This document shows, in pieces, positions 11,506-23,797 of a stretch of 64,000 bases of DNA (within the stretch, counting starts at the first letter, position 1; every line of letters starts with the position of its first letter). A program made the translations under genes and the position numbers. The stretch spans positions 2,232,001 through 2,296,000 of the forward strand of contig JAUEDM010000001.1 in assembly GCA_033439685.1 (NCBI GenBank). Reading direction: 5' to 3'. The DNA comes from Apodospora peruviana (Eukaryota; Ascomycota; Sordariomycetes; Sordariales; Lasiosphaeriaceae). The notes under the pieces are model-generated. The model made no database searches. It was not told where the DNA came from and saw nothing but the letters and a program-made list of their open reading frames with translations.

Positions 11506-11714
11506 TTAAGCTAAACTACTTCTACAGGGCTATCTTTAGCTCTATAGAAGGTGGTGCAAGTTGTAGTATAGCCTGCAGCTTGGACAGCGGAAGAATGCAA
11601 AGTGACAACGGTATGGAAGCTGTAAGAAGAAATAATATAACAAAAATACAGTGAATTATTCACTGTAACAACAAGTGTAAATGAACGAATTATATGCTGT
11701 AAACAAGAGGGGAG
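11506..11714. repeat. Degenerate tandem repeat, unit 2
   Basis: Starts TTAAGCTAAACTAC and ends near GCTGTAAACAAGAGGGG. It is the second copy of the unit at 11207-11440, in the same orientation, and shorter because of small deletions. The internal 15-mer is again present twice in diverged form (11654 and 11688). Confidence 0.7.
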
Positions 11715-11990
11715 AGTTCATTGCAAAGACAGGATCTTATTAGCTCAAATACATAATCTTAATCCTTGAGTTGACCATTAACAATCTTCTTCGATAAGGA
11801 GAGAAAAAGAGAAAAATGCAAGTTTGACTTATAGCCGTAGGCCTGTGAGTAACTGGAATATAATGATTAAAAATCAGCTATTATTCCAAAGTCTTCTATA
11901 CTCTCGAGCACGTAATCTGTACTTTATAAGTCTTTCTGATCTGGCGATTTACTATAAAGTGCGATGATTGTACCTCGGCCCCCAGCTTGG

Positions 11991-14900
11991 CAGGTAGTAC
12001 CTTAGGTTGGTAAGGTAGGTAGCCTGGACAATGGAGGAGGCGTTGCGCCATCAACAACATAACCCAGCCCCGACAACAACCTCATAGTCAAAGTTGATCT
12101 CGATACGTCGCTCAAGTTGGCTGTCTTGATCTGGTTTCGCCCATCAATAAAGTGTCGTTATAGAATCGGTATTGGATTTAATACTTAAAAGTTAAACCTG
12201 TCGCACAGCATCGTCCAAGGCTGATAGGTTCCCCAGTTTTTGTTTGTATGTATCTCAGGGTTTCGGTGCCCTTCGGATGCTTGAGCCCAAATGCCTGCCC
12301 CCGATTTCGATGTGCGGAGAGGATATTAAAACAACAACAAAGATCCTGTCTCTACAAATTGCTGATGGTCGCTTGACCCTTCCCGGTCCCTTTCGGAGCG
12401 TTCTGTTTGTTGTGTGCCCGCATCGAGTGCCCCGAGTCAATTTCGTATTGTTCCACCCTTGTGAGCTTATTAGACCGTCAGCGAGGTACGCGACCATCTG
12501 CGCCTCGGAGGTGTGGCGTCAGGTACCCCGCTATTACTCCAATCTGGTCTGCGACGAAGGCTATTTTCCTGGCTGCCTGGATCCATGGGAATTGCAAGGA
12601 TGGAGGGCGGCCCTGCTAGCGAGCTATTGGCGGGCCAGCTGATGATTGAATGATTCTGGGCCTTGTGCCTGGTGTTGTAACGAGAGGGGGAGAAAGGGGA
12701 GGTGAGCAAGGTTCCTGAACCCCTGGCACTTGCTGAGGTGGAGTCTGGACACTGTGGAGAGTGGACAGGGGCTCACAGGAGCAACCGTTTGCCCCTTGCA
12801 AGCCTGTGCACCTGCGCATATTCTCCTGCATAACAACCATTATGCCTGCCGTATCCGGCCTGAAAAGCCCGGGGCGGTGAGCAACCCTGAGCGACAGATC
12901 GGACGACGATGAAGCTGCCATCCATCTCAAATCCACATCGCGGATGTTGTCGCCCTTTTGAATCTGACCGGGCCAAAGATCTGTTCTGTTGTCAACTCAT
13001 CCCAAGTCCAGACGCTGAACGCTCACATAGGAAGGCATCGCCGTCGCCTTACAGCCGCTGGGCGCCTCATCTGCACCCTCCACAGCACGAGCTGAGTGTC
13101 GTCTGGCTTCTGTTTCCGCTTCTTTTTTTCGCCGCGCCGCGTTGCAGCAGGAAAGAGTCGCAGCTTGCAACAATTTGTTCACGTCCGGATCTGAATGCCG
13201 GCCTACAGTCGGACAACACAAAAAGTCACATCGCCCGGCGGTGAAAGACCTCGCGCAAGATACCTTCCCGTCCAAATGATGTGGTGGAGAAAGCAAGCGA
13301 CGTCCCACCTTCGCCGCCACCACCTCTAATCCTCTACAGATGCTGTATACAGAAATATGGCTCGTAGGAGATCAGTAGCAGTACAGCATACGACCTCCGT
13401 ACATCCATCATGCAGTCCGTATCCACGTACTCAGCCCAGATGACCGAGTTAACTGAATATCGGACCTAAGCAGCCGCACAGAGATTCGACATTCAGTTCG
13501 GCCTTTTACAAGGCTATCATGGACTCGAACGACTCGAGAACTTTTCTGGGCTGTTCCTGGAAGCTGCAGCATGCTGATGCAAAGTTAGGCGCTAGATCGG
13601 CTTCGTCCGTCCACTTACGAGCTCGAAACGCTCCCACAATCGAGTGCGCACGGATAACTCTGCATGACACCACAGGCATTCAGCCGGATGGGATGAAAGA
13701 GCAGCAACACCACTACAGCAAGAGATTGCAGCCCAGGTGCAAGAATTCGTGCTGCAGACTTGCTCGTTGACCGATTGTTGGTGAGGATAACTTGGACGCC
13801 TGGATATAGACGGTCTGGTTATTGGCGGTCGATTACGATAGCCTCTGGAAGCCTCACCACCTCGGTATCCCACGGGCCACAGAGGCGTGCCTCAGGTCCA
13901 CATATCGTGACAATGTCAGCTCGGCTGCACCGTGTCTTCACCCGGTCACGGCACTGCTACTGTTCACGGAAAAGCTAACGGTAGCCAACTGCAGCAACAC
14001 GGATACTGAACCACATACGTACATACATATACTATTTCATACATATGCAGATAAGAGTCAAGTCCACGAACACATGTACATGCACTGCTATCGAGGTATG
14101 TGAAGGCACGTCGCTCCCGCCCGAGACAGGGCGGATTATCCACCGGCACCTCACCATAATATACACCGCCTAGCGTCCCGGTTGAAGCAAGGGTGAAATC
14201 ACGGATGTGGTATACAGGAAGAACACAGTTTTGGTCGTTTTATTCAGAAACGAAAGTGTTCTCTTTTCGACATCTGGTGGACATCGCCAAGATCTAAGAA
14301 TATCGAGAACAACGGCAAAAGGGGCGTGTTAAATTCTTAATCTCGTCAAAGTTGCCCCTCCCGAGATTTGCGGGGAGAAAGTGGCAGACACGTCCATCCC
14401 CGCCTGTGCAGCGCGTCTATGCACGAATGATAATTAAACTTGACACTTCCCCGTGATATTTTCAATTTGGGACAAGAGCCTAGATCTCATTCCTCCCCTC
14501 CCGTCAAACCAAATTGGAGGCGGCAAAGGACCCTATTTGGCTTGATTGCGCCTGGATGGCAGCGCAGAGCAGAAACGAGAGAGGGAGTTTGAACCACTTT
14601 ACGCGCTTACTCCCTTCTCGTTCATGTCAGTCGCCAGCAGACGCGCGAGAACGGGTGTGGAGATGCTGTGGGTTTGCACAGTATTCCGTTCACTGAACTT
14701 CACTCGCGACGCCCCGAATTTCTCGAAATCCTCCTCAGCCACGCGCGCCGAGGCTCTTGATGACGACACTCATCTCCGGGACCCCAGAAACGGGTGGAGT
14801 TTGTCGCTTTCGCATCTCAACTTTACCAGCACAAGCTCACTATCGGATTGTTGGTCAAGTCCGTCCGGCGTCACAAGATGAGATGATGCGTAATCCCATG

Positions 14901-15538
14901 GCTTCCTTGTTAAACCAGGGCAGAGAATTTATGACATGTATCTTGGAAGTAAATAAGGATTCACTGTAAGAGTCAATTCTGTGAAGGGGTTCGGTGAGAG
15001 AACGAAGGGTTTTACGGTCTAATTTCTGGGAGTGCAAATTAACATCCAAGGCCAACATCACGGTTATAATAACCCAGTCTCTCAAATAATGTAACATTAC
15101 TTCATTTGACGGAGACGTTGTGTATTGCAATAACAAGATCTCCCTACTTATAATATCAAAAATAGGGACGGGCTATAATTGCTGTATCTGTACGGAGTAA
15201 CCATCCGACAAGATTTACCGTGGCTGATGCGCCACCGCAATACCGAAAAAGTGAACTACGCCACAATATAAATTCAGCGGGGAACGAACCACTTTCCAGC
15301 CAGAGGCACGTGTAGGCGGCGGGCGGGCGATCGATCTCAGGTGCCCCGCATCAGTTATCGGTTCCGTCGTTGGTGAATTCTGCCGTCCAAATTTTTCGCA
15401 TGCAGCTGTCTCGCCATAGTAAACCTTGACCGCCTTTACAATTCTCCTGTCGCGATACGATATTCTGCATCTACTGCCATCTATTGCACACTCCTAGCTG
15501 TGATCACTCAAAACAGTCCACTTCCTCACACAAACACA
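11991..15538. other. Gene-poor stretch upstream of cgr1
   Basis: About 3.5 kb with only short ORFs on both strands. The longest here (such as 12244..12642 and 14546..14881) show no domain, no consistent splice extension and no natural-looking protein composition. Base composition is near average, unlike the AT-rich tract on its left. The last few hundred bases must include the cgr1 promoter. I see nothing else I can support. Confidence 0.45.
15389..15397 (-). promoter_or_regulatory. RRPE-like element before cgr1
   Basis: On the minus strand the site reads GAAAAATTT, the core of the ribosomal RNA processing element known from yeast ribosome-biogenesis promoters. It lies about 140 bp before the cgr1 ATG, which fits that gene's role. 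A nine-base AT-rich match can occur by chance, and no GATGAG (PAC) partner was found nearby. Confidence 0.35.
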
Positions 15539-16050
15539 ATGATGTCAACAGCAGTGGCAGAAGGCGCCACTCCGGCACTGACGACAGACAAGAATCTGGG
15601 CATGAGAAAAAACGGTACGCAACGAACGACCTGGCGTGCTCCTTGAACCAACCACTGACCTCTTTTGTACATCTCAGGCAAGCAATGGCACGCAGTAAAG
15701 AAAGCTTTCCGGCCAGCGTCTGGCTTGACACCATATGAGCAGCGCGCGAAGTTGAGAGTGGCGCAAGCGACGATGAAGGCGAAGGAGAAGGAATTGAAGG
15801 ATGAAAAGGAGGCCGAGCGACAGGTAGGTGCAGTATTTTGCCGGTGCAAAGCCGATGTCGAAACGGTCCCCATGACAAGGCAATAATGGAAGCTAATATC
15901 CAGTTTCAGAGGCGGATAACATCGATCAAGGAGAAGCGCGTCGCGAAGGAGGAGAAGGAGAGATACGAGAAGATGGCCGAGAAGATGCACAAGAAGAGGG
16001 TTGAGCGGCTGAAGCGCAAAGCGAAGCGCAATAAGCTTCTCAATTCATGA
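15539..16050 (+). CDS. cgr1: rRNA-processing protein Cgr1
   Basis: Small basic nucleolar protein needed for 60S subunit biogenesis and pre-rRNA processing. Three exons, 15539..15614, 15678..15823 and 15910..16050, give 120 residues, close to the usual 110-120. Hallmarks are GMRKNGKQWHAVKKAFRP in the N-terminal third, a long Lys/Arg/Glu helix (AKEKELKDEKEAERQRR), and the C-terminal signature KEEKERYEKMAEKMHKKRVE and RLKRKAKRNKLLNS. The model starts at the first of two adjacent ATGs. The second intron has two possible acceptors six bases apart; the downstream TTTCAG is chosen because it joins Gln to RRITSIKEKR without inserting Phe-Gln. The neighbours are not functionally linked. Confidence 0.9.
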
Positions 16051-16781
16051 GCTTCCCTGACATGGAGGACTGCATCAAAATCGTTTCAATCTTAGAAGTG
16101 TCTCATATACCCCTGGAACGACGGAAGTCTTGGTTGGTGTCTCGGGAAACAATTCGTATGGACATGACAGCGCCAGCGTGGATGGACTGGACAACACCGG
16201 AGAGGCTTTCCTGTTACGGCGTTAATGTCATGCCTGGATGGCAGAGTATCTACAGCTGCAAGTCACACTTTACGCATCTAGACGTATCATTGCATATCAG
16301 GGTTGGAATCGGGGCATCAGACATCGTGGGAATTCAGCTCTAGCACCTGATGCGGTGCATGCACAGAGCTACCAGGTAGTAGTGTCTAATAACACCTGGA
16401 GATTGACCAAACACTGAGCATACGGTTAATGGCCCTAATTATACGGCCAACAATTCAATGAAATTAAACACACCTCTGAACGTCCTGTGTTTGACTCACC
16501 ACTTTAAACAATGGGGTATTGATTCACTTTGTCAGCTTCGTTGCTTCACATGCTAATTGACGTCGGTTTTGACCACTGGTCTTGGCGCTCCGCCCCGCCA
16601 ACACCACCATACCGCCCGATAAATGTGCCAGCTACGTAACGGCTTTACCTGGAACTGCCCGCAAACATCAACCCAGGAGGCGGCTGGCTCGCGCTCGCAT
16701 TTCTTTGTCTGTTCTCTCTCGACAGTGAATCGCTCACAAATACACTTATTTGCTGAACAATAACATTACAAAGAGTATCAA
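16051..16781. other. Spacer between cgr1 and the anchored coiled-coil gene
   Basis: About 730 bp with the cgr1 3' region and the next promoter. A 98-codon ORF begins inside the cgr1 stop (ATGA overlap) but has no recognisable features and is treated as chance. Confidence 0.45.
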
Positions 16782-18102
16782 ATGTCTCATAATGGACCCG
16801 AAACGACGTCGTCGAGAGGAGCGACGTCGTTCCCACAGCGCTCGCGACATCAGATAACCCGGTCCATCAGCGAACTCTCGTCCCCGATTCGCCTGCATCG
16901 TCACCATTCCCACCGCGTAGCAGGGAAGGAGCGAGACCAGCAACACCAGCGAGATACTCTGAGCCCGGTGCGCCAAAGCCCCGGACCGATGCCGTTGAAC
17001 AGTACGAACCCGCCGCAGCAGCAGGGAAGGCTGTCGTTCGATGGCTCGTTGTCTGGCGCGGCCATGACGCCGAGCAACCTGAGCCCAAACCCGAGCAGGA
17101 GGACCAGCATCCTCATACCAACGACCGACGTCAATAACAATCCCATTGTGACAGCGACGACTGGCGGCGCTCCGGCAGCTGCGGCCGCTGCCCTGACCAA
17201 CAACAACACCAATACATCCTCGAAGGAGGACGAGGCTGTTGTCAAGGAACGGCAGAAAGCTTCTGCGCGAGAAAGGTTGGTCTTTCCGTGGTGCTCTGCT
17301 CATTGCATATATTCATGGGTCTCCCAACTGATTACGGTGTCCGTCCTCTAGCGGCCTCAGAACATCCCTCTCTAACCTGGAGGTCTTCCAAACGTCCACC
17401 ACCCGCCGGCTCGACGACACGTACTACTCGGTCCTCGAGCGCCTCGGCGCGCTGCAGAGCACCATCGTGGCGCTCAAGGAGCTGGCGGGCCTCTCGTGCG
17501 ACATGAACGACACGTTTACGACGAAAGCTTCGGAGCTTGCGTCCGACATCGGGCAGCAGCTGGACACGTTTGGGCAGTTTGAGGACCAGCAGCAGCGCAT
17601 CGAGAGGCTGCAGGGTCGGGTGCACGTGGGGCGCGACAGGATCAGGGGGCTGAGCGAGCGGGTCGACCGCGTGAGGGAGCGCATCGAGCGCTGGGAACGC
17701 GCGGACCGCGAGTGGCAGGAGCGGACGAGGAAGAGGCTGCGGGTGGTCTGGATTCTGACTTCGGCGGTGGTGTTTTTTATGTTGTTGTTGGTTGTGAGTG
17801 CGCAGTATGCGCCTGTTGTTACTGATATGGAGGGGGCGAGTGTGAGTAGGATTGCGAATGAGAGTTTGGGTGCGTTGAGGAATGTGACGGTCGGGGGCAA
17901 GGTGAAGTTGTGGACTGGTGTTGTTGGTGGTGGTCAGAAGAAGGAGGGTTCTTCTGGCCATGAGAGGCCGGAACACTCTACGGTGACAACGGTGGCCACC
18001 ACCACGCGGGCAGAACTGAAGAGCGCGCTGTCGCTGGCCCTTCCGTCGGCGTCGCCCTCTGGGACGGATAGAGATCTGCTCCGGGCGTTTGATGAGCTGT
18101 GA
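16782..18102 (+). CDS. Conserved coiled-coil protein with C-terminal membrane anchor
   Basis: Two exons, 16782..17275 and 17352..18102, give 414 residues; no function is recognised. The N-terminal 160 residues are disordered, with an ITRSISELSSPIRLHRHHSH box that looks like a conserved motif, then Gln/Asn/Ala-rich sequence. After the splice (ARES|GLRTSLSNLEVFQ) comes a long predicted coiled coil, about residues 165-290, rich in Arg/Glu/Gln heptads (QQQRIERLQGRVHVGRDRIR). One hydrophobic segment at about 294-314 (WILTSAVVFFMLLLVVSA) is followed by a roughly 100-residue tail. This layout suggests an endomembrane-anchored tether or septum/vesicle protein, but that is inference. The splice is supported because it keeps the coiled coil in frame and removes an in-frame run into unrelated sequence. 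Confidence 0.7.
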
Positions 18103-19772
18103 CAAACTGGTATATATGGTGTCTGTCTTCTTTTTCGTAGATATCGACTGGCAGGGAGAAAGGAATTGGCTAACAGGACCAGGAGCATTTCTTGAAGGGT
18201 TATATTTATATTTCTGTTTTGTACTGTATATTGCTGTGTGTCTGTAACATGATACCCCCACGCAAACATCACCACAGTGAGTACCTAAGTACATTAGGTT
18301 GGTAGACAGATGAAGTAGTCTAGATGGATCCTGGCACGCCGGCCGGAGGCACACACTTGGTATAGTATTGTTAGTGTGTCCTTTTATGTAAGTGTTCTTC
18401 TGGAGGTCCATACCACCTACGGCGAGCCATTCGAGACTGTGAATCGACATGCTACCTTGTTCTTCACGCTAACCCTAAGTCTTGATGCTGAGCCACTTGA
18501 CGTGTCCCGGAAGCCGGCCGATATGTGCTAGCCACCGTCCACGCGGCCGGGATGGCTTAGTCGATGTCTCGGCGATTTCTTGCCGGCAGTGCTTCGGATT
18601 CGGATTTAGCCCGGGGTTTGGGTTCTTACTGCTCTCAAAGGGTAGCAGTCCATTTTTGTATATACGGGGAATAGTTCGGACTTGGAAATCGTATCCTGTA
18701 CGGATTACAGCCACGTTTATATCTTGGGCCCGAGTTTAGATACGCAACCCCGTGGACCGACCGGTTTTCCGAGTGGGCTGCGATTTGGGTCCGAAGGAGG
18801 CACTCCCGGCGGGGCAGAGCCGGACGGGAAGGGGGGGCACGTCATACACGGGCGCGTCTGATTCGCGCCACCGGAACAAGCACCATTATCGAATGATAAT
18901 GATTGAGGTCGTCCAGGGCTTTTATAGGGTGGTATAGACCGAAGTTGAGTTGATATGAAAATCGGGGTTTGGTTTCAAAGCCCCCCAAAACAGGAATCTA
19001 AAGCGAGATGATTGCACGTGCTTGGATGCCCATCGTCCCAGGTTCTTTCGCGCCGACTGGGACGCTGAGTCGTGATGAGACTAGCAGATGAACTGTGAGG
19101 AAGAGCGCCAAGTGCTTGGTTCCAGCTCGATTCACACGCTTGACGATGATCTTGTGTGTGCAGACTAGGCGCTTCGCGACTTGAAAGTGGCATTGTCTCC
19201 ATGTTCATTTCCATGTACGTAGTCGTTGGGATTCTTGCAAAGCCGTACGCGGCCACGGCGGCGAAGTACCTAAGGTAGTCCCCGTGCCTAGGTACATACC
19301 CGACCTCTCGAACAGTGCCGACCATGCCGTGCCGCATGCAGTCCTGGGTGGGTGCCCTGCAACCTGAAGTACTAAAAAGAGATTTGGATACCTACAGGGA
19401 GCCTTGGAATGATTCAAGCCGGTCCATTCATTGGGTTCAAGTTGTCATGTGCAACAAAGTTGGGCACGTACTACAGCAAGATACAACTTGGAAGTTCTTC
19501 AAGTTCAGCACGCGGTCCACTTGAAAGAACGTGTACAACGCCCCGCAGCTGACTGAGGTGCCGCCAAGGTCCTTGTCTGGCTGGACGCCAAGGAGGGAAA
19601 GACATCTGACGCAACCGGTAACCAGCAGTCCCCAGCCAGTATTGATTATTAGCTGCCCTGCTGCTTGCATCAATCATTAGTCCTCCAAATAACTTGTCGA
19701 TCTCGACTTTCTGCCTTTCTCTGCCCACCGTCCTGACAGTTTCTTCACGGCTCTATCCTGTTGTTCAGGAGA
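18103..19772. other. Spacer upstream of the PX-domain gene
   Basis: About 1.7 kb without a supported gene. It contains several copies of the ACCTAAGGT/CCTAGG word family (for example 19267-19277). ORFs here are short and domainless on both strands. Confidence 0.45.
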
Positions 19773-22700
19773 ATGGCAACAACGCCGCCCAAGAGCAGCG
19801 CGGAAAGTAACGGCAGTACTGTGAAGCCTGTTGCCGGGGCATCCTCTGAGCTACCCCTCCGCCCACCAGCGTCGGCCGCCGAATCAATGGCGCAATCACC
19901 ACCATCCCCGAACCAGACCTTGACCGGGAAGCAAGAGCATTGTCAGTTTCCTTTACTTTGTTGAATATTTCCACGTCGTTACTCTGCTGCGTCCGCCAGT
20001 CGACTAACAACCTTTCCTTCACCCCACTAGATCTGAAGCGCGAGCTCGTCTCGGAACAGGTAAAATGGGAAATCTCAGAGCTCAACTCGCCCACCGCGCT
20101 ACGACGGTTCGGCGCACCATTCAGGTCCGAGTTTGGGGAGGTGTCGCCTCTTGATTCCGAGCTCCCCATATTGAGATACATATTTGTCCACCATGTTCGC
20201 GAGTTTCCCTTCCTCGACAAAGCCAAGGAGAAGGAGTTTTGGCAGGACAAGCTACAAGTCTTCTTGGAATCCTTTGCCAGCAAGCATATCTCGTCATCGG
20301 AAGACCGGCTGGAGGAGACCAAGAGAAGGAAGCTTGCACAAAAAGCCATAAAACTGGTCGAGCTCATGATGGTATCCGGGGTGCGAACCTCTTCGGGCTT
20401 CGAGGAACGGATCCGCTTTTCCGAGCTCGAGATCGTCGACGCCAATGCCATCGATACAGGACTGGTCTCGACACTCCCGGAGGGCAACTATTTACACGGG
20501 TGGGATGTCAATGTTGCCGGAGTCCGTGTCACGTCGATCAAGAGGAATATAAGATATCACAAACATGCTGTGAGTATGGCACTCCGGCCGAAAATTAATG
20601 GGGAAGTCGTGTAGGCTGGCTTTGGCTAATCCCGATGATAGGAATTTCTTCTTCGAGTCAAACGCAAGGGCGGGTTGGAACATTTTGTCGGTCGACGATA
20701 TGGCGACTTTGCTCGTCTCTACAAGAAGTTGCGCATTGAGTTACCCGGGAAGGTTCTTCCTCCGCTACCGAAGAAGAATAAATCGAACTCAACAGCCTCG
20801 GGTTTCCTCGGAGGCTTTACCGGGGGGAACGACTCGGAAGCCTCGTCAATTTCTTCGACATCGACGCAACAGACAGGGCCCCGCATCCCGGGTAGTCCCA
20901 TGATAAACAGCCCAGGGTTCCAAAGCGACTCCGCCAACAAGTTGCTCTCTATTAGAGGTAAGCCAAAGCTTTGTGCTGCAAATATCAAAACTGGCCACTG
21001 ACAGCTTAACAGGCCATCGCCGAGCCGGCTCATCCTCGAGTAGGGCACCGTCTCCTCGGCTTTCCACGGATGGGAAACCCCCAAGTCCTTCGATCCAGAG
21101 TCCTGGGGCTCAAGAAGTAGGCCACCCCTAAAACCTGCCACCATCTGGTCGTTCAGCTAACAGAGATGTAGAATGTGATTCTTTTTCGAGAAACGCAAAG
21201 AATATCTTTGCGCGCGTTCTTGCGCACTCTGCTTCAGAACCAACAAATCGCAAGTACCAAGGCGATGGAGGAATTCCTCACTGAACACCCGATAACGCCG
21301 AAGGATGAAGACGTCGAGGATATTGTGCGACGGATTCAGGTGGACGAGAAACGCATGGAAGAGCAAAAACGGTTTTACGAAATTGCCAGAAAGCGTGCGG
21401 CAGAACTGGACACGTACATGGAGCGGTAGGTCACTCAAGGGACGGGTTTTGCCAGTGTAGTCGCTAACTCTCCCAGATTCCGGCAAGATATCGTCGAGCG
21501 AAACGGCTTGACCATGCTCTTCAAGGAAATCAAAGAGAAATCAACAATCCAGGACCTGAGCATACAGTACCAGAAGTTTGCTGAGTGGCTACGAATAGAG
21601 GTCGCCGCCACTATTTATCACCTCTTCCTCGCCGAAGACAACTCGCCAGAGCTGTTTGCGCAAGCCAAGAAGATTCATTCACTGATTCCCTACACAATTA
21701 TGAAGAACGTCATCCGAGTCGCCAATCCCGCTGCGGTGATGTCCAATATCCTGGACATTTTCTTAGCCCAACCTTTTGGCGCCCGGTCACTGATGCAGCG
21801 GATATTTTCTCTCACTCTGAATGACGGGATTAGAAGTTTCCAGAAGTCGATTGAGGCCCTTGCGGATAAGATCGGTGACCGAGTTTTCGTCGAGAAACTC
21901 AAAAGGTACACTGATATAGACGAGGACATCAAGAATGCCATTCGAGAGGAAGCCCTTGCTGACGAGGTTGATCTGATCGTGGTCATTCTGCGATCCGACC
22001 TTATTGAGCCCTCGCTCGAGCCTGAGCAAATAGGACGGCTTTACAACGCCTATGTGGCCTTCAATAGTGCAGTGGAGAACGTGGATGAGGAGCTCAAACA
22101 GGGCGCACAGCTGTTCTCATACCTCAAGCAGCTTTTGAAGCTTTACTTGAGACAGAGGGACAAGGCAATGATGCTGAATCTCATTGAGGAACCGGTCACG
22201 CTCCAGCTCTTCCGGGACCTCTTCACCATATTTTATGAGCCCCTTGTGAGGGTATACAAGTCGGCAAACGTCTATAATAGCGTTACAGACTTTGCCCAGT
22301 TTGTCGACGATCTCATACAGGTAAGCCCGGTGATTGTTTCATCTTCCACGAGTAATAGGCTGACAAATGTTTCCTTCTAGGTTGTTGAGAAGTGCCGGGA
22401 GCAGGATGCTTCGGCAGATCCTAACCAAACTGTGCAAGCATTCATCGACTTGTGTCAGCGACATGAACACAACTTTTACAAGTTTGTGCATGAAGTGCAT
22501 ACACACGACAACGGCTTGTTTACGCAGTTGATGGGCTGGATCGAGGGAATCCTTGCGTTCCTGAGAGAAGGTCCAAAGAACGGTACTCTAGATGTCAACG
22601 CTCTGTTTGAGGGGGCAGTGAGCACGGGCTTGATTGACAAGGAAAAGGCGATAGACGAGGCCAACAAGCTCATCGCGTGGCAGGAGGCGAGGAAAAAATG

Positions 22701-23028
22701 GCACCAAGACAAGACCAGGCAAAAGATGGCGGCTGAGGGACACAGTGCTACCGAGATGATGCCTGGAGCTATGAATTTCAAGTCTACTGACTTTGGCCTG
22801 GATCAGATGGACCTGGAGGATATGGCATATGAAGATGATTCGGACTCGGAGGCAGAGGAAGAGGTTGAAGACGAGATGGATCCTATCGACGCGGAACGGA
22901 AACGGAGGGAAAGAAAGCAGGACCGACTAAGGCGCAATGCTGGTGAGCCGGCCAAACCTGAGGTCTCGGAGGTACACAAGCTCAAGGAGAATTTCTTGGT
23001 TATGCTGAGGATGGTCCTTGCTGAGTAG
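19773..23028 (+). CDS. PX and DUF3818 domain protein, yeast Lec1 (YPR097W) type
   Basis: Phosphoinositide-binding protein of the fungal PX/PXB/DUF3818 family. Seven exons, 19773..19941, 20031..20569, 20642..20957, 21013..21116, 21172..21425, 21477..22320 and 22381..23028, give 957 residues. An N-terminal helical region (YLKRELVSEQVKWEISELNS) comes first. The PX core starts near residue 218 and includes GRRYGDFARLYKKL, where the Arg and Tyr match the PI3P-binding signature. A Ser/Pro/Gly-rich insertion of roughly 90 residues (exons 3-4) interrupts it before the closing helix (RISLRAFLRTLL, about residues 385-400). The following DUF3818-type helical region includes FAEWLRIEVAATIYHLF and VANPAAVMSNILDIFLAQPF. 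The C-terminus is acidic then basic. In yeast this family is linked to lipid or sterol handling at membranes; that role here is inferred. Six introns were placed by consensus sites and frame continuity. Confidence 0.85.
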
Positions 23029-23797
23029 GTAGGTACCGGTAAGGGGTGGCTTTTTTCTGGGTTATGACGGCATCAAGAAAACGGCTTTAGTCGGGAGTTC
23101 AGGTGGCTGCGTTATTGGAGCTCACTGAGGGGTTAGGCTGATATTTTGTTGATTTCATTCTGGCCCGGGGTTTTCATTAGGTAGGTATTCCAGCCACAGA
23201 TTACAGATAGAAAGAGCTCGGCGGATGAGCAGTGGCATTTCTCCTAACCATTGTCGGTTGTATGTTGATATCATAGGCTTCTAGGAGGTGGGAAATTCCA
23301 TTATATCTTTTACCTAGGTAATCGATAATTATGAGCTTGAAAGGGAGTGGTAAGTCTAAAAAGGAGAGCTTGTGCGGCATACCGGTATATGCATAAAACT
23401 GACTTTTCGAACGGTTTAATGCCTGGTGTCATAGGTGTGCCGAGGATAATGGAGGGAACCGCATTCAAAGGTCACCTGGACTGCGTTCCGAGGCTTCCAT
23501 AGCACTGAGATGGTCAGTGCGTGCCAGCACGAGTCTTGTCCATCGTGGGCCACTCCCTCCGTGGGCCACTGCCGGGTGTGCTCAGTTCCACTGTGTTTCG
23601 CTGCTGTGGCGCGGGACAGAATCCGGCAAACTCGGGTAATACATCGTCGCTGATTGGTTCAGCAGCCACAACCGCTAGCGGATCGGGCCTGGTATCATCG
23701 AACTGGCGGCGTGCATTACCTGACGAGACGGAGGCTCAAATATTTCCCTGATGCTGCTACATCCACATTGCCCATTCGACCTCGCTTGTTGACGACA
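23029..23797. other. Spacer and sdh1 promoter
   Basis: About 770 bp. It includes a perfect 12-base palindrome, TTACCTAGGTAA, at 23310-23321 and an inverted CCAAT close to sdh1. No gene supported. Confidence 0.45.
23653..23657 (-). promoter_or_regulatory. Inverted CCAAT box before sdh1
   Basis: On the minus strand the context reads GAACCAATCAGC, a good match to sites bound by the fungal Hap2/3/5 (CCAAT-binding) complex, which controls many respiratory genes. It lies about 140 bp before the sdh1 ATG. CCAAT words also occur elsewhere in the window, so functional use is inferred. Confidence 0.42.

Larger units (their letters stand above)
10840..11990. repeat. AT-rich tract, probable decayed (RIP-affected) repeat
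   Basis: Base composition drops sharply here: long stretches of A, T and TA steps, no ORF of 60 codons, and a sudden return to GC-rich DNA on both sides. A degenerate two-copy tandem repeat sits inside (listed separately). Such tracts in filamentous ascomycetes are usually transposon remnants mutated by RIP. No terminal repeats or transposase pieces are visible, so the source element is unknown. Confidence 0.6.

Noticed and set aside
12244..12642. 132-codon ORF right of the AT-rich tract
   Set aside because: No domain or splice partner, and not related to transposon proteins as far as can be seen.
16047..16343. 98-codon ORF overlapping the cgr1 stop by ATGA
   Set aside because: Bacterial-style stop-start coupling is not expected here, and the peptide has no recognisable features. 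Treated as 3' UTR.
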